Below are positions 15,016 through 22,771 of a stretch of 32,682 nucleotides of DNA, piece by piece. Below the pieces are notes generated by a model. The model did no database searches. It worked only from the letters and a program-made list of their open reading frames with translations, and was not told the DNA's origin. This stretch comes from Myxococcales bacterium (GTDB lineage Bacteria > Myxococcota_A > Polyangia > Polyangiales > Polyangiaceae), in the NCBI GenBank assembly GCA_021778125.1, contig JAJYCT010000017.1:1-32682 (forward strand), given 5' to 3'. The translations under genes and the position numbers were made by a program. Position 1 is the stretch's first letter, and the number at the start of each line of letters is the position of its first letter.

Positions 15016-16227
15016 ATGCTGCACATGCCCTTCACCCAGATCGCGCTCGCGTGGACCGCGGCGCACGCCGGCCTGAGAGGCGTGCTCGCGCTTGCCACGC
15101 TCGTGATGACCGGTGCGCTCGTCGCCGCGTGGCTCGGCTTCTCCCGGGGAACGATCGCGCGCGTCTGCACGCTGCCGCTGGTCGCGGGGCTCGTGTGGTT
15201 GCAGCGCGACGATCTGTGTGCGCGCGGTCAGGTCTTCGGCGACGCCGCCTTCGTGGCGCTGCTTCTCCTGCTCGACCGCGCCGATCAGGGCCGGCGCGTG
15301 CCCTGGATCGCACCGACGGTGCTCGGCGCGCTCTGGGCGAATGCGCACCCCTCGTTCTTGCTGGTGGCGGTCCTGCCGGCGGCCCTCGCCGCTGCGGGCC
15401 TGGCTGATCGATCAGGCAGACGCGCGTCGCCGTGGCCGCCGCTGCGGATCGCCGCCTTCGCGTCGGCAGGGACCTTGATCAACCCGTACGGCTACGGGTT
15501 GATCGTCGACGTGGCGCGCCTGGCGCGATCGCCGTCGACGGCCCGGATCGACCTGTTCGTGTCCCCGGACTTCCACGATCCACGGTGGGTCGCGCTCATG
15601 GGGGTCGCGGGTGGCGTGTTCACCCTGCGGGCCCGGCACGGGCCCGTCGCGGGGCGCGCGCGCGATGCGCTCGTCACCGTGCTGCTGGCGGGGGCAGCCT
15701 GCTGGGGACGCCGGTACTGCGAGATCCTGGGCTTCTGGTCGCTCGCCCAGGCCGGGAGGCTGGCGACCCGTGAGGCCGTGCGCCTCGAGGAGCGCGCCGC
15801 ATCGCTCGGCTGGCGGCTCGCCGGGCCAGTCACCATCGCGCTGGGCTCCGCCGCGGCGGCGGTTGCGACGCCCAAGGATCCCCTGGCGCAGGTACCCGAC
15901 GGCGCCGCCGAGTTCGTCGAACGCGAGCACTTGCCGGACCACGTCTTCGGTCCGTACCACTGGGGCGGCTACCTCGAGTGGGCATGGGCCGGGCGTCGCC
16001 AGGTCTTCGTCGACGGTCGAAACAACCTGTTCGACAACGGGGTCTTCGACGACGCGCACACGATCTGGCGGGCGCAAGAGGGATGGGCGCGCCTTCTCGA
16101 CGCGTACCACGTCGAGACCGTCCTCGCGGAGCGGGGAAGTGTGCTCGATGCGGCGCTCTGGACGAGCGGCTGGCGGCGCGTGTTCCTCGGGCGGCTCGCC
16201 GTGGTCTACCTGCGCCGCTCGATCTAG
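15016..16227 (+). CDS. Polytopic membrane protein, glycosyltransferase-like; N-terminus apparently missing
   Basis: The frame (ORF-track 14599-16227) has its first plausible start at the ATG at 15016, giving 403 residues. About eight membrane helices precede a soluble C-terminal part with FGPYHWGGYLEWAWAGRRQVFVDGRNNLFDNGVFDDAHTIWRAQEGW, a signature of large bacterial polytopic membrane proteins of the dolichyl-mannosyltransferase-like type. Related proteins usually begin with about 100 more residues that include a DxxWHL motif and a first helix; here the sequence enters at a point equivalent to W-x-HEPL (QWMLHMPFTQ). The upstream frame gives only RRPRSRRR. I read this as a 5'-shortened gene, possibly by rearrangement. 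The stop codon shares CTAG with the convergent gene. Confidence 0.7.
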   Translation: MLHMPFTQIALAWTAAHAGLRGVLALATLVMTGALVAAWLGFSRGTIARVCTLPLVAGLVWLQRDDLCARGQVFGDAAFVALLLLLDRADQGRRVPWIAPTVLGALWANAHPSFLLVAVLPAALAAAGLADRSGRRASPWPPLRIAAFASAGTLINPYGYGLIVDVARLARSPSTARIDLFVSPDFHDPRWVALMGVAGGVFTLRARHGPVAGRARDALVTVLLAGAACWGRRYCEILGFWSLAQAGRLATREAVRLEERAASLGWRLAGPVTIALGSAAAAVATPKDPLAQVPDGAAEFVEREHLPDHVFGPYHWGGYLEWAWAGRRQVFVDGRNNLFDNGVFDDAHTIWRAQEGWARLLDAYHVETVLAERGSVLDAALWTSGWRRVFLGRLAVVYLRRSI

Positions 16228-16916
16228 GAGGCGCGGCGATGCGCGCGCCAGACCGCGATGGCCGCGAACAGCACGATCAGCGCGACCACGATCCCGGCGC
16301 TCGCGCGCTCGGGGAGGTCCGCCGGGGGAGCTCCGCCCAGCAGGTTGCGCAGGTGGCCGCGCGGCGTGAGGACCGCGAGCCACCCACGGCGCGAGCCGAG
16401 CACCCAGTCCACGAGGAGCAGCAAGGTCCGTCCACCCCCGCCCCGCCCGAACGTCGAGCCCACCGCGAACATGGCCGCGTACGCCCCCGCGCCCAGAGCG
16501 CATGCGTAGGCCGTGGTCAGCGCGTCGCGCACGACGGGAGGATCGTCGACCCCGTGGGCCACGGCGGCGACCGCGGCCCCGACCAGCGCCGCGAGCGCGG
16601 ACGCCGACGCGACGGCGACGCACGTCGTCGCGAACGCAGCGCGCGCCGGCGAGCCGCCGAGTGCGATGACCGGGGCGGTCGATCCGGCGAGCGACCGTCC
16701 GCCGAGCGCACCGCTGGTCAGCGCGTAGGCGAGCAGGGGCGTGACCAGGGAGCCGAACCCGTCGACGAGCACGTGGTCCGCGCCGTTGGGGGCTCCGAGC
16801 GAGCGCGCGAGCGCCGCCAGCGCGAGCCCCAGCAGCCCCCACGAGAGCACCGCGAGCCACGCGCGCGGGGTGCGCGCGAGCTGCAGGAGAGCAGGGCGAG
16901 CCAGCGCCGCGATCAC
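16224..16916 (-). CDS. ABC-2 type permease-like membrane protein
   Basis: The 230-residue product starts with a GTG at 16916 that overlaps the ATPase stop (GTGA). It has five or six hydrophobic segments: LAVLSWGLLGLALAALA, FGSLVTPLLAYALTSGALG, AFATTCVAVASASALAALVGAAVAAVA, TAYACALGAGAYAAMFAVGSTF, LLLLVDWVLGS and GIVVALIVLFAAIAVW. The topology fits a small ABC-2 type permease of the kind that exports drugs, lipids or polysaccharides. No substrate motif is visible. It is the last gene of the permease-ATPase-permease operon, and its stop shares CTAG with the convergent membrane protein gene. Confidence 0.75.
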   Translation of the reverse strand: MIAALARPALLQLARTPRAWLAVLSWGLLGLALAALARSLGAPNGADHVLVDGFGSLVTPLLAYALTSGALGGRSLAGSTAPVIALGGSPARAAFATTCVAVASASALAALVGAAVAAVAHGVDDPPVVRDALTTAYACALGAGAYAAMFAVGSTFGRGGGGRTLLLLVDWVLGSRRGWLAVLTPRGHLRNLLGGAPPADLPERASAGIVVALIVLFAAIAVWRAHRRAS

Positions 16917-17920
16917 GGTCGCGAGCCCCCCGGCGCCCCGGACACGAACGCGGCGAGGGCCCGTGCGCGTGCGGCCTCGAACGTCGCCTGCGTCGTGTCT
17001 GCCGCCGCAGCGCGCGCCTCGTCGAGCGTCAGCGGATCGAGGCGCATCTCGACGACGTCGACGCCCGACGACACCACCGCGCGCCCCACCGCCGCGGCCA
17101 GACGCGTCGCGTCGGGTCCGCGCGCAAGGACGAAGCCGTCACGTCGTGCGAGCGTCTCGATGTCGGCCTCCTTCGCGAGGGCCGTGACCAGCGCGAGGGG
17201 GTCGCTCGCCACCACGCGCAGCCGCGCGCCCGACGGGGTCAGGTCCGAGAGAAGGTCGAGCGAAGGCGTTCGCCCGACGAGCGCGCCCTGCCGGAGCAAC
17301 AGGTGGTCGTCGGCGAGCACGCCTGCATCGCGCACGGACGCCGTCGCGACGAGCGCCACGCACCCGTCGGCGCCGCGCGCGCGGACGAGCTCGACGACGC
17401 GCGCGGCGGCACGAGGATCCACCGCGACCAGGGGCTCCTCGAGGAGAAGGACGCGCACCACCGTCGACGTCAGGGCCTCGGCCAGCGCCACGGCCCGCCG
17501 TTCCTCGAGCGTGAGCGATCGTACGCGACGGAGCGCGAGAGCCTCGAGGCCCAGCGCCGCGAGCCGCTCGACCGTGGGCGCGGCGGCCTCCCCGCGGAGG
17601 ACTGCCGCGAGGGCCATGACCTCGTGCACGCGCATCGCCTCGGGGAGCGACGGCGCGGACGGGACCCACCCGACGCGCCTGCGAATCGCGTGTGATCCCG
17701 GAGCCTCGCCGAGCACGCGTACCCGCCCGCTCCGGACGAGCGCGCGCCCCGCGATCACCGACAGCAAGAGCGGTCCGCCGTCGCGAGGGCCGCCCACGAG
17801 CGCGTGCACGCCGGCTTCGAAGGTGGCCGTCAGGGTCGCGCGCGCGAGCCTTGCATGACGCGTGGAAAGGGCGTCGACGACGACCACCCGGCCGGCTTCC
17901 GCGGAGCTAGTCCTGGTCAT
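16913..17920 (-). CDS. ABC transporter ATPase-like protein with degenerate catalytic motifs
   Basis: The 335-residue product has the ABC fold, but the ATP sites are eroded. The Walker A position reads VGGPRDGGPLLL (42-53), without the GK(S/T) lysine. The Q-loop position has WVPSAPSLP. The signature is LTLEERRAVALAEAL (136-150), in place of LSGGQxxR. Walker B reads VLLLEEP (157-163), with Glu where the Mg-binding Asp should be and the catalytic Glu after it. No switch His is apparent after VALVATAS. About 100 extra C-terminal residues resemble the accessory domain of ABC-2 exporters (ARLRVVASDPLALVTALAKEAD, VVEMRLDPLTLDEA). It overlaps both flanking permease genes. Weak or no ATP hydrolysis is likely, so the motor may be another ATPase or the complex may be non-transporting. 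The ATG at 17920 is the start. Confidence 0.78.
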   Translation of the reverse strand: MTRTSSAEAGRVVVVDALSTRHARLARATLTATFEAGVHALVGGPRDGGPLLLSVIAGRALVRSGRVRVLGEAPGSHAIRRRVGWVPSAPSLPEAMRVHEVMALAAVLRGEAAAPTVERLAALGLEALALRRVRSLTLEERRAVALAEALTSTVVRVLLLEEPLVAVDPRAAARVVELVRARGADGCVALVATASVRDAGVLADDHLLLRQGALVGRTPSLDLLSDLTPSGARLRVVASDPLALVTALAKEADIETLARRDGFVLARGPDATRLAAAVGRAVVSSGVDVVEMRLDPLTLDEARAAAADTTQATFEAARARALAAFVSGAPGGSRP

Positions 17921-18677
17921 GGCGCCCCGAGTCTCGCGCGCGCGCCGCCACGGCGAGCAGCGCGAGCATCACCACCGCCGTGAGGGCAGCCGCGGCGCGT
18001 GCGGCATGCGGTCCCGCGAGGATCGGGTGCGCGACGCCGGCACGGATCGCGGCGAGGGCTGCGGGGATCGACGTCAGCTCGTGCCAGCCCTTCGGCAAAA
18101 GACGCGCGCTCCACGGGGCGAGCACCTCGGGCAGCGTGAGGATCACCGCGAGCGTCAGGTACCCGACGACCCGCGTGCGAGCGCCGAGGGCCGCCATCGT
18201 CACCGGTCCCATCGTCGCCGCGAACGCGAGCGCGTACGCGAGCGCGCCGGCGGTGGAGCGTGCCACGGCGGCCCGCTCTCCCGTCGCCGCAAGCGCTGCG
18301 GCGCACGCCAGGAAGGTCGCCGAGCTCACCGCAGCCGCGAGCACCCCGACCAGCCCGAACGCTCGCCCGCGCACGTAGGCCGCCAGCTCCGCGCCGCGCG
18401 CCCGTGCAAGCTCCCGGATGCCCTCTTCTCGGTCGCGGGGAATCGCCCGCAGCGACGCGCCGAAGGCGAGCATGAGCCCCCCTCCCCACGCGATCGCGGA
18501 GGACGCGAGGCCGGGAATCCAGGGCGCCCGCGCGCCGCCCCGGGCGACTGCCAGCACGGCCACCACCACCCCCGAGAGGCCCGTGACGACGAGGGCGACG
18601 GCCGACAGGCCGCGCCGTACGGCCAGGTGAGCTCCCAGGGCGAGGAGGGCACGTTCTCGCGCGTTCCCGGGAATCAT
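17907..18677 (-). CDS. ABC-2 type permease-like membrane protein
   Basis: I start at the ATG at 18677, giving 256 residues; the ORF track's 1187-residue entry is a shadow of the divergent gene. Six or seven hydrophobic segments are clear, including LSAVALVVTGLSGVVVAVLAVA, IAWGGGLMLAFGASLRAI, AFGLVGVLAAAVSSATFLACAAALAA, GALAYALAFAATMGPVTMAALGA, VVGYLTLAVILTLPEVLAPW and AAAALTAVVMLALLAVAA. The loop DREEGIRELARARGAELAAYVRGR after the second helix is typical of ABC-2 permeases, where it contacts the ATPase. The 3' end overlaps the ATPase start by 14 bases, so the operon order is permease, ATPase, permease. The substrate is unknown. Confidence 0.76.
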   Translation of the reverse strand: MIPGNARERALLALGAHLAVRRGLSAVALVVTGLSGVVVAVLAVARGGARAPWIPGLASSAIAWGGGLMLAFGASLRAIPRDREEGIRELARARGAELAAYVRGRAFGLVGVLAAAVSSATFLACAAALAATGERAAVARSTAGALAYALAFAATMGPVTMAALGARTRVVGYLTLAVILTLPEVLAPWSARLLPKGWHELTSIPAALAAIRAGVAHPILAGPHAARAAAALTAVVMLALLAVAARARDSGRHDQD

Positions 18678-18740
18678 CGGCCCGACGAGACCACAGCAGC
18701 GCGCGATGCGCCAGCGGACGTGCGATAACTCTGGCGAACG

Positions 18741-21059
18741 ATGAGCCCCGCGGCCGTCCCTGCGCCGAGCCCCTGGCGACGGACCCTCCCGATGCTCGCG
18801 GGCGTCGCCTACGCGGCGTCCCTGTCCATCTGGGCGGACCGGGGCGCCGTGGCTCCGGCGTGGTTCTGTGGGGCGGGCGCATTGCTCGTGGTGCTGGCGG
18901 CGTCGAGGCGCGAGCGCGGGCCCTCCCGTGCCCTGGGCTTCGGCGCGGCCGTCGTCCTGGCGACGGCCGGGTCCGTGACGCCGCACCCCGGCGTGTCGGC
19001 GTTCGGCGCGCTCGGCGCGATGACGTGCGCGCTCGCGGCAAGCATCGCGCTGTCGCGCCTCCCGGACGACGGGGGTCTCACGCGGCCCGTGCGGACGTCG
19101 GCGCGGCCCTGGGCGGCGGCGCTCCTGCCGCTCTGGTGGATGGCGCTGGCCGCGCCCATGACGCCGGCAGGACGCGAATGGCCATGGCTGTCGGGGCAGG
19201 CCCGTGCGTGGGCCGTGGGCGCCTCCGCGGCGACGCTCGTGCTGCTCTTCGCGCAGAACGAGTGGACGCGTCTGCGGCGGCCCCTCGAGCTCGGCGTCCG
19301 CGAGCGTGCACTGGCGCTGCGGGCACTGCTGGGCACCACCGCCGCCGTGGCCGTGGCCGTGGTCGTCGTGTTCGTGGGGCGGGGGCGCGGCGACGGCATG
19401 GCAAGGCTGGTCGTCGCGGGGGCCTGTCTGCTTGCGGGCGCGTGCGCGACGGCCCGGGACTCCGTGCGGGTCGCGCAGCTCGCGCGACGCGTCGTCACGC
19501 TGGCGATCGTCGGGGGCAGCGTCGCGTTGCTCGGGGCGCTCTCGACCGAGGGAAGGGCGGACGCGTGGGTCGTGACGATCGTCACGGCGGTCGTCACGCT
19601 CGCCATCGGCGCCGCCATCGCGTGGGTCGAAGGCCCGGTGCGCCCGGCGCGCGGCGCGTGGCTCGATGCGTTCGCCCAGGCGGCGCGCGAGGCCACGCGG
19701 GGCGATCCGGACGACGCGCTGCGGGCGGCGCTCCTGGCGCTGCGCGCGCCCAGCGGGGCACAGGGGCCGTCCCCGGAGCTCTGGACGTTCGCGCCGTCGC
19801 GAGTGACCACGGTGGACGCGGCAGGCTACGCCCAGGAGCGCGAGGGCGAGCTGCCCGAGGCGCTTCTTCTGTTTGCCGCGGCGGAGCCGGAGGCGTCGCT
19901 GCGCCCCGAGGTGCTCGACGCGCTCGAGGTGCGCCGCCCCGAGCTGCGCCCGCTCGCGCGCTGGATGACCGCGCGCGGCGCCCTGGTCGCGACGGTCGTG
20001 GCCTACGAGGGCGAGCCCGAGGCGCTGCTGGTGCTGCCGCGGGGCTCCCGCGCGGAGCCTCTCGCGCTGGAGGAAGTGCGCGCCCTCAAGGACGCCGCCG
20101 ATCGCCTCGCGGCGGCCTGTCGCGCGCGCGGCACTCACGTGCGGATGCTCGAGCGCGCCCACCAAGCCGTCCAGCGCGCCGAGGCCGCCGACGAGCGTGT
20201 CGAAAGACTCCGGCACGAGAAGCTCATCGAGGTGGGGCGCCACGCGCTGGCAGCCGCCCGCCTGGCACGACCGGCGACGGTCGGCATCTACTCGGCCGTC
20301 TCGCGCATGGCGCTCGAGGCGCTCGAGCGACGGGCTGCTGCCTCGGCGCCCATGGCCGTCGTTGCGACGAGCGGCGTGGATCCGGTGCCGTATCTTGCCC
20401 GCGCGCATCTGGTCGGCGCGCGGCGCGACGCGCCGCTCGTGCTGGTGGACGCCACGAGCGCCCGCGAGCACGATCCGGCGCGCTGGACCGATCCCACCGT
20501 GTCGCCGCTCGCGCTGGCCGACCGGGGTCTGCTCGTGCTGCTCGACGGCGCCGCTTTGCCCCGTGACGTGCAGCAGCTCGTGGCGCGCGTGCTCGCGGAG
20601 AAGCGCGCTCCCTGGGAGCGCCCGGAGCCGCTCGACGTGCAGCTGGCGTTGACCGCCGTGCTGCCTCCCGAGGAGCTGATTGCGCAAGGGCGCCTCGACC
20701 CGGGCCTTGCCTTGCGCCTCGCAGACGCGGGGGCCTCGCCCGTGCACCTGCCGCGGCTGCGCGACCGGGCGGAGGACCTGCGCGCGATCCTCACCGACCG
20801 CCTCGCCCGCGAGGGCTTGCGCGTCCAGGGCAGGCCGGTGGGCATCGAGCAGGCCGCCTTTGCCCGCCTCGTGGACTACCCTTTCCCGGGGGAGGACGCG
20901 GAGCTCGCCGTCGTCGTGCAGCGTCTGGTCGCGACCTGCGTGGGAGAGCTCGTGCGAGCCACCGACGTCGTGGCCCTCCGTCTGTCCAGTGAAGATGAAA
21001 AAAAACGCGCCGACGGCCCCGCCGACATGCGGGTCTCGACGCGGAAACGCCGGGGATGA
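18741..21059 (+). CDS. Membrane protein with GAF-like region and degenerate sigma-54-activator AAA+ domain
   Basis: The 772-residue product starts at the ATG at 18741. Residues 15-295 hold about nine membrane helices. Residues 310-460 look like a GAF-type sensor, and 460-500 are a coiled coil (RMLERAHQAVQRAEAADERVERLRHEKLIEVG). Residues 535-735 follow the NtrC-type AAA+ layout: APMAVVATSGVDPVPYLARAHLVGARRDAPLVLVD for the Walker A region, ADRGLLVLLDGAALPRDVQQLVARVLAEKRAPW for the GTLFLDEI...LL region, LPRLRDRAEDLRAIL (670-684) for PPLRERxEDI, and DYPFPGEDAELAVVVQRL for WPGNVREL. The Walker A GK(S/T) and the GAFTGA loop are absent and no DNA-binding helix-turn-helix follows, so it probably does not activate sigma-54 polymerase. 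It is divergent from the ABC operon. It may be a membrane sensor whose AAA+ fold is a scaffold. Confidence 0.72.
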   Translation: MSPAAVPAPSPWRRTLPMLAGVAYAASLSIWADRGAVAPAWFCGAGALLVVLAASRRERGPSRALGFGAAVVLATAGSVTPHPGVSAFGALGAMTCALAASIALSRLPDDGGLTRPVRTSARPWAAALLPLWWMALAAPMTPAGREWPWLSGQARAWAVGASAATLVLLFAQNEWTRLRRPLELGVRERALALRALLGTTAAVAVAVVVVFVGRGRGDGMARLVVAGACLLAGACATARDSVRVAQLARRVVTLAIVGGSVALLGALSTEGRADAWVVTIVTAVVTLAIGAAIAWVEGPVRPARGAWLDAFAQAAREATRGDPDDALRAALLALRAPSGAQGPSPELWTFAPSRVTTVDAAGYAQEREGELPEALLLFAAAEPEASLRPEVLDALEVRRPELRPLARWMTARGALVATVVAYEGEPEALLVLPRGSRAEPLALEEVRALKDAADRLAAACRARGTHVRMLERAHQAVQRAEAADERVERLRHEKLIEVGRHALAAARLARPATVGIYSAVSRMALEALERRAAASAPMAVVATSGVDPVPYLARAHLVGARRDAPLVLVDATSAREHDPARWTDPTVSPLALADRGLLVLLDGAALPRDVQQLVARVLAEKRAPWERPEPLDVQLALTAVLPPEELIAQGRLDPGLALRLADAGASPVHLPRLRDRAEDLRAILTDRLAREGLRVQGRPVGIEQAAFARLVDYPFPGEDAELAVVVQRLVATCVGELVRATDVVALRLSSEDEKKRADGPADMRVSTRKRRG

Positions 21060-21068
21060 GCGGCACCC

Positions 21069-21141
21069 CCCGCTCGAAGGCTGTCCTTGTCTCGCAGCTT
21101 TCGAGCGTGTTACTCGTCGCAAGCCACGCTTTTCGAGCGGG
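21069..21141. repeat. Three copies of TTCGAGCG / CGCTCGAA upstream of a lipoprotein gene
   Basis: CCCGCTCGAA (21069-21078) is the exact reverse complement of TTCGAGCGGG (21132-21141), and the 8-base core TTCGAGCG occurs again at 21100-21107. Successive copies are about 30 bases apart, on one helix face to a first approximation, in the short stretch between the membrane-sensor gene and the lipoprotein start at 21156. They could be operator half-sites, though the last copy adjoins the Shine-Dalgarno. Confidence 0.3.
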
Positions 21142-21155
21142 AGGAGACGAGGCTC

Positions 21156-21875
21156 ATGCACACGTTGGCCAGGCAGGCGCTGTTCACCCTCGGAGCCGTC
21201 GCCCTGTTCGCGGGGGTGGCTGGCTGCGGCGGCGATGACAACCCCTACAAGCCGGCGCCGGCCTGGTCGGGCAAGAAGGCGAGCCTTCCCGCTCCCCCCT
21301 CGCTCCCCAGCACGCCGATCAAGGGCGCCGACGGCAGCTACACGATCTACGGGGCCATTCACCAGCTCCGCAGCATGCTGCACGCCAAGGACGTCACGGC
21401 CAACCCGATCACGATTACCGGCTACATCGTCGACTCGAACGTGGGGCGCGCACCCAAGTGCGCCGTTCACAAGACGGGCAAGGCCGATCCCTCCAACTGC
21501 GACACCGAGGTCCCGAGCTTCTGGATCGCCGACGACAAGGGCAACACCAAGGGGCCCAAGATCCGCATCGTGGGTTGGGCACGCAACTACGCCGTCATCT
21601 GTGACGCGATGAAGGCGTACAACAAGCTCAAGCCCGGCGAGCAGCCGAAAGAGCCCGTCAACGACGACATCCTCAACGTGCAGCTCCCGAACCCGCTCCC
21701 TGCGGTTGGCGCGAAGGTGAAGATCACCGGCGCGTACAACGTCGCCAAGACCGTCGTATCCGACATGGTGAGTGAGCCTTCGGGCGGCGTCATGGCGCTG
21801 CAGAAGATGGAGACCGTGGAGGCGGCGCCCGAGCCGGCGGCCTTCTCCGTCAAGAACCCCGACTGCGGCGGCTGA
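21156..21875 (+). CDS. Putative lipoprotein with OB-fold-like segment
   Basis: I start at the ATG at 21156, which has purine-rich GGGAGGAGACGAGG just upstream and opens a lipoprotein signal MHTLARQALFTLGAVALFAGVAGC (lipobox VAGC). The ORF-track start 69 bases earlier would bury the signal. The mature 215 residues begin with a Pro/Lys tether, then a domain of strands typical of an OB-like barrel: ITITGYIVDSNVG, SFWIADDKG, KIRIVGWARNYAVICDAMKAYNKL, DDILNVQLPNPLPAVGAKVKITGAYNV. Four Cys (CAVH, NCDTE, ICDAM, DCGG) could form disulfides outside the cell. No family is recognised. It follows the membrane-sensor gene by about 100 bases. Confidence 0.72.
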   Translation: MHTLARQALFTLGAVALFAGVAGCGGDDNPYKPAPAWSGKKASLPAPPSLPSTPIKGADGSYTIYGAIHQLRSMLHAKDVTANPITITGYIVDSNVGRAPKCAVHKTGKADPSNCDTEVPSFWIADDKGNTKGPKIRIVGWARNYAVICDAMKAYNKLKPGEQPKEPVNDDILNVQLPNPLPAVGAKVKITGAYNVAKTVVSDMVSEPSGGVMALQKMETVEAAPEPAAFSVKNPDCGG

Positions 21876-21884
21876 GCATCGCGC

Positions 21885-22661
21885 TCAGTCCAAGGGCGGG
21901 TCGACGCCCCGCAGCGGGAGGAGCCCCACCGGCGTGACCCGCAGCTCGAGCGCGGCTTCCTCGAGCGAAGCCTCGATGGCCTCGGCGAGCGCCGGCTCCC
22001 ACGGTGGGGCGTCGACCAGCGCCCCCTCGAGCGGCACGAACGCCCCCTCTTCGACCGCGATCGCCCGCCCGTCCGATCCGAGGAAGACGACGCTTCCCTG
22101 CGGGACGTCGAGCGCGCGGGCCAGCACCTCGGGAGCCACGGCCGGTGTCACACGATGTCCCGTGGCGACGTACAGGCCTGGGTGCACCTCCGTGTAGAAC
22201 GTTCCAAGCGGTACGGCCTCGATGCCCGAGTGGACGCGCAGGAACGCCCCGTGCGACGTCATGGCGAGCGACGCGTTCGCCAGGGTGGTGTGAGGGAGCG
22301 CGTAGGCGAGGCGACGCAGAAACGGGGCCTCCCTCGCGTCGAGCCGTGACGCCGTGACGCGGCGCCACGGCTCCAGAGACGGCGCCATCCGGAGCGGGAC
22401 CGCTACGGGATCCGCCGTCGGGGTCGCCCGTGCGACCGCCGCGTCATCCGTGCCCCGCATCTCGACCCGCGCGAACGTCTCGATCGATCCCATGGGTGGA
22501 AGGCGCGAGATGATCCAGGGCTCTCCGCCGCCCCCACGCAGGAGTGTGAGGCCCGCCGCGTCGAACACCGGGCACGCTCGCAGCTCGACGGGGCCTTTGC
22601 GTCCAGTCCCCGGGCCTGAAGTGTGCAGCCGTGTCTGGCGGAGTGCGATGCGCTCGAGCAA
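21885..22661 (-). CDS. Orphan protein, unknown function
   Basis: The frame is open back to 22862, but that start would overlap the divergent gene, and the stretch 22661-22772 looks non-coding (Tyr/Ile/His-rich translation, lower GC). I prefer the TTG at 22661, giving 258 residues (LLERIALRQTRLHTSG...); a GTG at 22862 is the alternative (325 aa). The product has a well-conserved-looking middle: RACPVFDAAGLTLLRGGGGEPWIISRLPPMGSIETFARVEM and LANASLAMTSHGAFLRVHSGIEAVPLGTFYTEVHPGLYVATGHRVTPAVAPEVLARAL. These suggest two beta-rich domains. No catalytic motif, signal or membrane helix is visible. It sits head to head with the gene at 22772 and tail to tail with the lipoprotein gene, nine bases away. 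Confidence 0.58.
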   Translation of the reverse strand: MLERIALRQTRLHTSGPGTGRKGPVELRACPVFDAAGLTLLRGGGGEPWIISRLPPMGSIETFARVEMRGTDDAAVARATPTADPVAVPLRMAPSLEPWRRVTASRLDAREAPFLRRLAYALPHTTLANASLAMTSHGAFLRVHSGIEAVPLGTFYTEVHPGLYVATGHRVTPAVAPEVLARALDVPQGSVVFLGSDGRAIAVEEGAFVPLEGALVDAPPWEPALAEAIEASLEEAALELRVTPVGLLPLRGVDPPLD

Positions 22662-22771
22662 CGCTCGGAGGATAGCGCTCCCGCGTACAGGGGTATGCCC
22701 CTTGCTTCGTACAATGAGACGGGCCCGCTTCGGACCTATGAGGTAAAGTGCGAGATGCGAGGTTCTCGGAA

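Noticed and set aside
17907-21470. 1187-aa ORF on the - strand
   Set aside because: The first 257 codons of the minus-strand end are the permease; the remainder is Arg/Gly/His-rich shadow of the + strand sensor gene.
22709-22714. TACAAT as a -10 box for the orphan gene at 22772
   Set aside because: No acceptable -35 hexamer at 16-18 bases; a single hexamer is not enough.
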